From positions 248,001 to 312,000 of the forward strand of contig CAVTBB010000003.1 of NCBI GenBank assembly GCA_963732855.1: 64,000 nt of DNA. Direction: 5' to 3'. This document shows positions 52,945 through 60,416 of this stretch, piece by piece; positions within the stretch are counted from its first letter, which is position 1; the number at the start of each line of letters is the position of its first letter. The notes beneath the pieces were generated by a model that searched no databases, had not been told where the DNA came from, and saw only the letters and a program-made list of their open reading frames with translations. Both the position numbers and the translations under genes were made by a program. This stretch comes from DASXVU01 sp963732855. GTDB lineage: Archaea > Thermoplasmatota > Thermoplasmata > Methanomassiliicoccales > UBA472.

Positions 52945-54981
52945 ATGAAAAAAACGAGCCTGTTGACATTGCTGGTTGTGCTGGTCGCGGCCGTCGTCGT
53001 GACCACCCCTATCCTGGCGCATAGTGGCGGAGAGGGCGCCGGAAACCAGGAGATCGGCTGTGCCGGTACAAGCAAGCACACCACCGGGTCGGCGGTGGTC
53101 ACGATGGCGGGCAGCCCCATGAGCCCGACACCAGGACAACAAGTCACCGTCTGGGTCAATGTGACTGGCGGGGCTACAGTGGGCAGACTTTACGGGGTCA
53201 TGATCATCTCGGCCTTAAGCGGATCCTCCCTGCCGTCAGTTGATGGCTGGGTAATTGTCACCGACCCTTCAGGGACCGCGGCGAACAACTACTATGAGAG
53301 GGCGGCCACCGCGGGACAGAACTCGTTCATGTGGACGCTGACCGCCCCCGCGAGCGGCGGTCACACGCTGTACTCGAAGGCGTACTATTCCGGGGCAGGT
53401 TCCAGCTCGGCAACGATATTCACGCAGGGATTGACCTTTACGGTGAACGCGGTCACGCCTGTAGCCCCGACCGTGGTGATCAATGCTCCTGCCGCCTCGT
53501 CTACCCAATCGGGAACAGCAATGTCAGTCACCGCGACCGTGACCCCCGGCTCTTCAGCCCTTCAGACCGTTACCCTCACTGTCGACGGAACGGCGATATC
53601 TCCAGCCCAGTCCGTTACCAATCCATCTTGGACTGTGGACACTACCCTCTTCAGCAATGGATCCCGTTCACTCGTAGTCAGTGCCACGTCGGCAGACGGG
53701 ACAGGTTCAGCAACCGTAGCGGCTAACTTCGTCAACCCTGGTCCGACGGTCACCTTGACCAGCCCTACCTCAGGATCCACGGTCTCGGGAACGATCACCG
53801 TATCGCTCACCGCGACATCGCTCCCGGGATCGACAATGGGATCGGTTTCCATCAGGGTAGACTCGGGCACTCCGATCCCGTTACCTTCGCCTTATAGCTA
53901 CCAGCTTGACACGACCGGATTGACGAACGGAGCCCATATCTTGACCGCCACGGGGACAGACAACCTGGGCAGGATCGATCTCACCCAAACCTCTTTCACG
54001 GTCGCTAACCAGGGTCCCTCGGTTCTGATACTTCAGCCGGCCGACGGAGCCTCACTGACCGGGAATGTGACAGTGAACTCCACGGTGACCCTCGGTCCGA
54101 TGTCCTCGCCCATAACCCAGGCGGTCTTCAGCGTGGACGGCGTGCCGATCCAGACGAAAACCACTTCACCATATGACTTCGCCCTTGACACTAGCCAATA
54201 TTCCAACGAGATCCATACCTTAACGGTCATGGCCACCGATGCCAATTCGAATAGTGGCTCTCACACCATCACCGTAACGATCTCGAACGGAGTGGTTGTC
54301 ACCAACCCGCCGTCGGTCCAGATATCATCCCCAAGTGATGGGCAGGTTCTGACCGGTACGATATCCGTGAATGCCACTGTGACGGCTGGAACTAACGCAG
54401 TCAATTTCGTTACCATGTCTGTTGACGGGACAATCGTGGGTAACAAGACCGTCGGACCATTTGTTTTCGAATTGGACACATCGCCCTACATGAATGGAAG
54501 CCATATCATCAATGTCACAGCCTATGATACGATGGATCTGATGGGCTCCCGATCTTTATCCGCCACGTTTGCCAACGCCACGACCTCGCCTCCGATGCTA
54601 TCTCCTCTCCAGATCGTGCAACAGACCGGTTCGACCGAGGTTTCGGTGAGCGTAACAGGCTCAGTCACGAATGTTACCCTCGCGGTGGATGGGACGGTTG
54701 TCAGGTACAAGACCGTGGCGCCTTTCTCATTCATCATCGATACGACTGTGCTAACCGATGGCCAGCATACACTGAATCTGACTGCAACGGGTCCGGGTGG
54801 AATCACATCTGCGGAAACGACGATAACGGTCAGCCACGGGGCTCAGCAGCCAGTCAGTTCGAACCTATCTCGATGGGAGGCGACCATCATTGGGGGGAGC
54901 CTGCTTCTGATGGGAGGAGTGGTTTTCATGGTAGCTTCGGTGCTGATGCTGCGCCGATCGAAAATGAGGAGAGTGAAGTGA
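52945..54981 (+). CDS. Large surface protein: anchor-V-like domain plus Ig-like repeats
   Basis: The 678-residue protein has a signal peptide (cut near TPILA), then C39-AGTS-K44-H45 (C-x4-K-H) before a beta-sandwich (about 50-165). Five Ig-like domains of about 90 residues follow, each with the pattern SPxxGxxVSGTxxVxxT and a VDG or LDTxxxxNGxHxL stretch. A carboxy-terminal helix (about 650-672) with a basic tail anchors it. The first 150 residues are nearly identical to those of the gene at 55734. A GAGGTGA ribosome-binding site supports ATG 52945. It is likely cell-surface exposed, with the Ig stalk projecting the terminal domain. Confidence 0.78.
   Translation: MKKTSLLTLLVVLVAAVVVTTPILAHSGGEGAGNQEIGCAGTSKHTTGSAVVTMAGSPMSPTPGQQVTVWVNVTGGATVGRLYGVMIISALSGSSLPSVDGWVIVTDPSGTAANNYYERAATAGQNSFMWTLTAPASGGHTLYSKAYYSGAGSSSATIFTQGLTFTVNAVTPVAPTVVINAPAASSTQSGTAMSVTATVTPGSSALQTVTLTVDGTAISPAQSVTNPSWTVDTTLFSNGSRSLVVSATSADGTGSATVAANFVNPGPTVTLTSPTSGSTVSGTITVSLTATSLPGSTMGSVSIRVDSGTPIPLPSPYSYQLDTTGLTNGAHILTATGTDNLGRIDLTQTSFTVANQGPSVLILQPADGASLTGNVTVNSTVTLGPMSSPITQAVFSVDGVPIQTKTTSPYDFALDTSQYSNEIHTLTVMATDANSNSGSHTITVTISNGVVVTNPPSVQISSPSDGQVLTGTISVNATVTAGTNAVNFVTMSVDGTIVGNKTVGPFVFELDTSPYMNGSHIINVTAYDTMDLMGSRSLSATFANATTSPPMLSPLQIVQQTGSTEVSVSVTGSVTNVTLAVDGTVVRYKTVAPFSFIIDTTVLTDGQHTLNLTATGPGGITSAETTITVSHGAQQPVSSNLSRWEATIIGGSLLLMGGVVFMVASVLMLRRSKMRRVK
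53001..53429 (+). repeat. 429-bp direct repeat, copy 1
   Basis: This stretch matches 55790-56218 without any gap over 429 bases, with about ten mismatches visible, most of them clustered around 53229-53265. It encodes the end of the signal peptide, the C-x4-K-H motif and the whole beta-sandwich domain. The spacing between copies is 2789 bp. Confidence 0.9.
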
Positions 54982-54982
54982 T

Positions 54983-55681
54983 ATGGTAGCGATGTCTGCC
55001 TTACATTCCCTGACCGCGGAACTGCACACTGGGTTCCTGACCCTGGCATTCGCAGGAATATTCCTGACATTCCTTTGCCAGATGGCGATCTCCTGGGAGA
55101 AGCACATGCCGCCAGTCCTGGTCCGTTGGGCTCGCTCTATCAGAGGCTACACCGAAGCGGCCGGGATCGTCGGGGCGATCCTGGGGGTCATTGTCTTGGT
55201 GGCTTCGGGATTCACTGGATACGATGCATATGGAAATTCCAACCAGATACTGGACATTGCGATCACCCGGAACAAGGTCATGTTCACCATTTTCGCTACG
55301 ATACTGTGGACTGCCGTGGTGGTGTTCAGGTTAGCATTCAAACGGAAGCTCTGGACCTCCTTTGAGGTCTCCGGATTGTACACGCTCCTGGCACTAGGGG
55401 CCTATGGCCTTACCGCACTGACTGGATCGATGGGAGGACACATCACCAAGGGCGAGAGCTCCATCGAACCGATACTGAAGATGGTCGGGTTTGACTACAC
55501 CCAGCCCTTTGATTTCGAACCTTGGCTGATGGTGCTAGTGGCATTGATGGGGATTGGGGCGTTTATCATGGGACTGGCACAGATCAGGTTGTCCAAGCTA
55601 TGGAGGCTTCGGCCGGGGGCAGACGACGGCAACCTACGGACCTGGAGTGAGCCCAGGATGATCGAGAAGGAGGACAATTAA
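54983..55681 (+). CDS. Small membrane protein, DUF2231-like, possible b-type heme protein
   Basis: The 232-residue protein has five hydrophobic helices. Histidines H8 and H15 in the opening (SALHSLTAELHTGFL), H41 before helix 2 and the one in GSMGGHITKGES are the obvious candidates for heme or metal ligands; the opening and GGH motif recall DUF2231 proteins. All three motifs except H41 recur in the second copy at 56664. It starts 1 nt after the stop of the surface-protein gene, so the pair should be made together. I infer that it carries electrons between the membrane and the surface protein. Confidence 0.65.
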   Translation: MVAMSALHSLTAELHTGFLTLAFAGIFLTFLCQMAISWEKHMPPVLVRWARSIRGYTEAAGIVGAILGVIVLVASGFTGYDAYGNSNQILDIAITRNKVMFTIFATILWTAVVVFRLAFKRKLWTSFEVSGLYTLLALGAYGLTALTGSMGGHITKGESSIEPILKMVGFDYTQPFDFEPWLMVLVALMGIGAFIMGLAQIRLSKLWRLRPGADDGNLRTWSEPRMIEKEDN

Positions 55682-55733
55682 ATGCCATGCACACCACCCG
55701 AGCCGAGTACAACACCAAGGGAGGTGCTTTGAA

Positions 55734-56664
55734 ATGATCAAAACAAGATGGTTAACAATATTAGCGGTCGTGTTTGCAGCGGTCGTGCTGACCACCCCTA
55801 TCCTGGCGCACAGTGGCGGAGAGGGCGCCGGAAACCAGGAGATCGGCTGTGCCGGTACAAGCAAGCACACCACCGGGTCGGCGGTGGTCACGATGGCGGG
55901 CAGCCCCATGAGCCCGACACCAGGACAACAAGTCACCGTCTGGGTCAATGTGACTGGCGGGGCTACAGTGGGCAGACTTTACGGGGTCATGATCATCTCG
56001 GCCTTAAGCGGATCCTCCCTGCCTTCCGTTGACAGCTGGACAATTGTCTCTGACCCTTCAGGGACCGCGACGAACAACTACTATGAGAGGGCGGCCACCG
56101 CGGGACAGAACTCGTTCATGTGGACGCTGACCGCCCCCGCGAGCGGCGGTCACACGCTGTACTCGAAGGCGTACTATTCCGGGGCAGGTTCCAGCTCGGC
56201 AACGATATTCACGCAGGGTATCACATTCAATGTTGGGGGAATCGGCGGAAGCCAGGGCAACACGTCGGTAACAATAACCAACCCGATTCCTGGAATCTCT
56301 GTAGTCGGGACCGTGAGCATCAACGCTAACCCGGTAAACACGGCTGGTATCTCATATGCAGTGCTTCGAATCGATGGCGTCATTATTTCGAACTTGACCG
56401 CCGCACCTTATGAGTGGACCTGGAACACAGCGCAGTATTCCGACGGATTGCACACGATCAACATCACGGCCGCCGGTGCGGACGGTACCTTCAGGTTACG
56501 CGCAAAGGACGATGATCGTATCGAACGCAGCCGCCCGGACCCTTGACCAGAACGCATGGCAGTGGACCGTGGTCGCTCTGCTGCTTTTGACAGTCGCAGC
56601 GATTTCCGTCATTACCGTGCTGATCCTGATGGTCAGGAAGCGCAAGATGGGAGGTGGAAGCTGA
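55734..56664 (+). CDS. Shorter surface-protein paralogue (frameshifted)
   Basis: The protein (about 309 residues) repeats the signal peptide, the C-AGTS-K-H motif and the beta-sandwich of the 52945 gene and has a single Ig-like domain (about 180-260). It should end in a membrane helix: WQWTVVALLLLTVAAISVIT and a basic tail (RKRKMGGG) are encoded in another frame. One surplus base near 56486 separates the two. The start ATG 55734 follows GGAGGTG. The stop overlaps the start of the next gene (TGATG), as in the first module. Confidence 0.75.
55790..56218 (+). repeat. 429-bp direct repeat, copy 2
   Basis: This is the second copy of the segment at 53001-53429. Sequence on both sides differs completely from copy 1 at the DNA level although the proteins remain related, which points to recent homogenisation (gene conversion) or a recent partial duplication of only this segment. 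Confidence 0.9.
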
Positions 56665-57345
56665 TGGCCGACATGTCCGCTCTACATACATTGACGGCAG
56701 AGCTGCATGTCGGTTTCCTGGCGATGGCCATGATCGGCATCGGGGTCACCTTCCTGTGCCAAATAGTCATCCGTTTTGGCCGAGGCGGGGTGTTCTCGCG
56801 AATGTCGGTTAAGATCAGGGGCTATACCGAAGCGGCCGGTATCATGGGCGCGTTCTTCGGCGTCTTCGCCCTGCTACTGTCAGCCTACACTGGCATGGGC
56901 TCAAGGACATCGTTCGATATCCTGTTCAATGACCCCATTACGGCAAACAAGATCCTGCTGACAGTGGTGATCACAGGCATCTGGAGCATGGTGGTTATCG
57001 TCAGGCTGGAGGTCGGAAAGAGGCTCTGGACCTCCGGAGGCTTCGCGCTGTTCTACACCGCCTTAGCGGTGTTTGGATTCACCCTGACCACATTGACACG
57101 GATCCATGGGGGCGCACATCACGAAGGGGGAGAGCACGATCGACCCGATCCTGACCTCGATCGGCATCGACTATACCAAATTCTTCCTGCTGGATGCGAA
57201 CATGGCCGTGATCATCTCGATGGTCAGTCTGGCGGTCATAGTCCTATGCATCTTCATGGCGGCGAGGATGAGACTGCTGAGAGTGAGGGTTGCCAAGCCC
57301 GACTCGAAGTGGACGCTGCCAACGATCGAAGAGTCGAAGAAGTGA
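56664..57345 (+). CDS. DUF2231-like membrane protein, second copy (frameshifted)
   Basis: The protein (about 226 residues) is the paralogue of the 54983 gene: it opens MADMSALHTLTAELHVGFLA, keeps RGYTEAAGIMGAFFGVFALL, and continues after the break with GAHITKGESTIDPILTSIGI. Removing one base near 57098 (TTGACA-CGG to TTGACC-GG) restores L-T-G-S-M-G-A-H, matching copy 1. A GGAGGTGG motif precedes ATG 56664. The second module thus carries two separate one-base insertions, so it is either decaying or affected by sequencing errors. Confidence 0.72.
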
Positions 57346-57386
57346 CGCGGAAACCCTTTCCTGGTCTTATTTTTCAATACCCAATT

Positions 57387-58052
57387 TCAAGTAATGATGA
57401 TGGAGAGATACTTAACAATCTCGACGAGAACCCGATAGGCCGCTGTGATCCCTATCAATGCCAGATAGAACTCGAGGGGGTGGGATCAGTTGGAACAGAA
57501 GCCCGACCGGGGTGTAGGGCAGGATGAAGCAAGCACCACAATGGCGACACTGCTGAAGGTGAGCAATCGGCTCGGCTTGGAACGGTAGATCGGTGTGACC
57601 CAGGTCCCGATCGTGAAGATGATGAGCACCCGGATCGCCAGGCCTTCGATGAAGCAGTTCGACTGGAACTGCTGGGGTGATGCATTGAATATCAATAGCG
57701 GAATGATCACTCGGTGTCTCTCCTTATTGGCGGAGGGGCGGAGGTTTCTCCATCAGGAACGACTTCCCGGTCAGTGAGCTCTGGTCGAAGAAGAAGTCCT
57801 TGGCAGCCAGCACCTCCCGTCGGCCGGACTTTGCCTCCGACAGAAAGTAGGACAATGCCGCCCGGAACGATGGAGGAATCTTTGATCTGCTGGTCTTTCC
57901 CTTCCTCACCACCATGGCCGTGCTGGTTACCTTTCCTTTAGCCTCCGGGTCGCTTGGTTGGACTCATGCTCTTGACAGAAGTCCAGGCCACTGAACACAA
58001 GGAGGATATTATCCCGGTCCGGACGCTTGCGCCGGAGAGCCCGTAAAACGAA
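57387..58052 (-). pseudogene. Remnant of a P-type ATPase, MgtA/Mg2+-transporting type
   Basis: Three pieces in different frames align in order with a Mg2+-type P-ATPase. Furthest upstream is VFSGLDFCQEHESNQATRRL (membrane helix 2 and start of the actuator domain), followed by KVTSTAMVVRKG and FFFDQSSLTGKSFLMEK (the TGES-type loop, here TGKS). Then the whole phosphorylation and nucleotide domains are missing and FQSNCFIEGLAIRVLIIFTI, FILPYTPVGLLFQLIP and LEFYLALIGITAAYRVLVEI represent the last helices. It has several frameshifts, an internal deletion of more than 500 codons and no DKTGT motif, so it cannot be functional. Confidence 0.72.
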
Positions 58053-58086
58053 CCATGCGAATCAGAAGCATGTCGATGAGCGGTTC

Positions 58087-58135
58087 TTTAAATAGAAAGG
58101 GTATTGCAGCAAAGATTCCGATATTTTGCTGCAAT
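58087..58135. promoter_or_regulatory. TATA-like box with adjacent perfect 11-bp palindrome
   Basis: TTTAAATA (58087-58094; TATTTAAA on the minus strand) is followed by ATTGCAGCAAA at 58103-58113 and its exact reverse complement at 58125-58135, separated by 11 bases. A repressor operator beside a promoter would look like this. On the minus strand the arrangement would control the P-type ATPase remnant; on the plus strand transcription would read towards the ferritin-like gene. A simple RNA hairpin is the alternative. The remaining bases to 58333 show nothing I can support. Confidence 0.5.
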
Positions 58136-58333
58136 CTCGTCGGTCCATTGAACTACAGGAGCTCGGCCGCCTCATCATTAGAGACCGGGCGGTATGCCAT
58201 TACCACCTCCCATGTTCAGCCTGGGTCATCTCCCGCGGAAGGGTCGGGGCCGACCATTGGTCAACAATTGAAGCGGACCGCCAATCAACCTTCCCAGCGA
58301 ATCCCTGCCCATGAAGATTCTAAAGCTAGAAAT

Positions 58334-58879
58334 ATGACAAGCCCGAATGATAACGGCGAGCTTATGGAATCCAACGCACCGACCATCCTCTCCATCCTTT
58401 CGGCCGCACGGCAGATCGAGATATTCGGCATCCAGTTCTACTCGAAAGTGGCAACTTGTGTGGCAGATGAGAACGGCAAGGCCCTCATGAGATCACTGGG
58501 GGCTGACGAGCGAACGCATAAAGAAACAATAGAGGAAGTGATGCGGCACCTTTCACCAGACCTGGACCTCGATGAGATCGAACCGGAGAAGGAATTCCTG
58601 GACATCATTCCAAAGAAGGTATTCCCTTTCCCTCCGGAGGGCACCTGCCTCACTGCCCAGGATGAGATCAGGGCGGTACAAATCGGGCTGGACGTGGAGA
58701 TCGCCTCCGTCAAGATGTACCTGGATGCAGCCGCGTTGGTCGATGACCAGAGAGTAAGGAACATTCTTGTTACCCTTACCAAGATCGAAGAGAAGCACAA
58801 GATCCTCCTTGAGTCATCCTTGCTCATGCTGAAAACGGATGGCAGCTGGTACGCTTACACTCCGATATTGGAAGGATAA
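58334..58879 (+). CDS. Ferritin-like/rubrerythrin-type diiron protein
   Basis: The 181-residue protein is a four-helix bundle of the ferritin-like superfamily. The iron-binding E...ExxH pattern is visible twice: SAARQIEIFGIQFYSKVA with SLGADERTHKETIEEVM, and GLDVEIASVKMYLDA with TKIEEKHKILLESSLLML. Such proteins act in peroxide reduction or iron handling. The plus-strand frame extends upstream to 58055, but ATG 58334 starts the conserved part. It stands between the palindrome region and the HdrD-like gene. Confidence 0.83.
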   Translation: MTSPNDNGELMESNAPTILSILSAARQIEIFGIQFYSKVATCVADENGKALMRSLGADERTHKETIEEVMRHLSPDLDLDEIEPEKEFLDIIPKKVFPFPPEGTCLTAQDEIRAVQIGLDVEIASVKMYLDAAALVDDQRVRNILVTLTKIEEKHKILLESSLLMLKTDGSWYAYTPILEG

Positions 58880-59045
58880 AGGAACCTTTGGTCCCACCGC
58901 CCGAGGCGAAGCCACATGACTCTTAACAAGGTATAGGGGACGGTCCGTCAGCAGATTTTTATATCCGTCCTCCATGCTTACTCCAACCTACCAACGGCTA
59001 TCGGCTCTCTTATCTGATACCGCCCGGTGTTCAAGAGGTATTTGA

Positions 59046-60281
59046 ATGGTCAAGTTACCAAAAAGCCTTGAAAGAGATATGGCTGCATGCCTTCAGTGCG
59101 GATACTGCGTCCAGGTCTGCGATACTTATAATCAGAACCGCTGGGAGTCGAACTCCCCTAGGGGCAAGGTCTTCTACCTGAGCGCGCTAGCCAAGAGGAA
59201 CGCTCTGGACACCTTGTTGGGGAGGAAGATCAAATTGGACCAGGAGTTCATCGACGCGCTGTATCAATGCACTGGATGCGCCAGATGCCATACGGTCTGT
59301 CACGTCAGCATCGAGTTCGCCGAGTTCTGGGAAGTGGTAAGGGAGTGGGCCCACGAGCAGGGCTATGGACCTTTGCCGGCGCATGTCAAGATCCGGGAGA
59401 GACTGGAAGAGAAACGTAACCCGTACGATGAACCGATGGAGAAGCGCGGAGCATGGTTCCCCAAGGAGATACCACGATCGCCGCAGCCTGACATATTGTT
59501 CTTTGCTGGATGCACCGCATCGTACCGGACACCACATCTCGCCAAGGCAGGGGTCACCGTTCTGAGTCGAGGAGGCGCCACCATCAATATCTTGGGAGAA
59601 GACGAATGGTGTTGCACGTCACCGGCGCTCAGGACCGGACAGACCAAGCTCACCGCCGAGTTCGCTGAGCATACTATCACCCACGTTGAGACCATGGGTG
59701 CCAAGTCAATGGTCATGACCTGCGCCGGATGCTACAAGACCTCCTCCCACGACTACGGCAAGTACTACTCTAACCCAGCATTCGTTGTGCAGCACTTTTC
59801 GCAGGCTGCCGAGAAGATGATCAAGGACAAGAAGCTCAAGTTCACCAAGGAGATCAATGCAAAGGTCACCTACCACGATCCGTGCCACCTGGGACGCCAC
59901 GCTCAGGTGTTCGACGCGCCGCGAGAATGCATAAAGGCGATCCCGGGCGTCACACTGGTGGAGATGAAGCACACCCGAATGGACTCCCGATGCTGCGGCG
60001 CCGGAGGCGGCTACAAATCGGCCTTTAACGAGATGGCGGTAAACATTGCGGCTGAGAGGGTCAAAGAGGCCGTCGAAACCGGAGCTGACATCCTGGCAAC
60101 AGCTTGCCCCTTCTGCGTGGTCAATCTACAGCAGGGCGCTAAGAAGATCGGCGCCAAGATCAAGGTTATGGACATCTCGGAGATGATGTTGGAAGCCACT
60201 GAGCCTTTGCCGCCTGCTCCTGCCGAGGCACCTGTTGCCCCTGCACCAGCAACTCCCGCCGCAACAGACGAGAAAAAGTAA
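59046..60281 (+). CDS. HdrD/GlpC-like iron-sulfur oxidoreductase with two CCG domains
   Basis: The 411-residue protein begins with two [4Fe-4S] motifs, C15-LQ-C18-GY-C21-VQV-C25 and C75-TG-C78-AR-C81-HTV-C85. Two CCG domains follow: WCCTSPALRTGQ with TCAGCYKTSS, and TYHDPCHLGRH with CCGAGGGYKS and ACPFC. This is the heterodisulfide-reductase D layout, found also in GlpC and LutA-type proteins. A tail rich in Ala and Pro (about 387-405) is unusual. The electron partner is not adjacent; the Ehr complex or the DUF2231-like proteins are possible partners. The CARCH string is a cluster ligand, not a heme site. Confidence 0.87.
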   Translation: MVKLPKSLERDMAACLQCGYCVQVCDTYNQNRWESNSPRGKVFYLSALAKRNALDTLLGRKIKLDQEFIDALYQCTGCARCHTVCHVSIEFAEFWEVVREWAHEQGYGPLPAHVKIRERLEEKRNPYDEPMEKRGAWFPKEIPRSPQPDILFFAGCTASYRTPHLAKAGVTVLSRGGATINILGEDEWCCTSPALRTGQTKLTAEFAEHTITHVETMGAKSMVMTCAGCYKTSSHDYGKYYSNPAFVVQHFSQAAEKMIKDKKLKFTKEINAKVTYHDPCHLGRHAQVFDAPRECIKAIPGVTLVEMKHTRMDSRCCGAGGGYKSAFNEMAVNIAAERVKEAVETGADILATACPFCVVNLQQGAKKIGAKIKVMDISEMMLEATEPLPPAPAEAPVAPAPATPAATDEKK

Positions 60282-60416
60282 ACGCTAATGCCGGTCACTG
60301 ACCGGCCACAATTTTCCTCATTCTTGTCCTGAAAGGAATGGCCATTTTCGGTGTTCTGTCGCAAAGATTCAAGTATCGATGCACTTTCGTTAAGCAGGTC
60401 ATCCTGGACAGTTACC

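Noticed and set aside
57455..57710. Two overlapping minus-strand frames as separate small genes
   Set aside because: Their translations align with consecutive pieces of the last helices of a P-type ATPase and are parts of the pseudogene.
59274..59301. CxxCH in the HdrD-like protein (CARCH) as a heme c site
   Set aside because: The cysteines belong to a regular CxxCxxCxxxC cluster motif.
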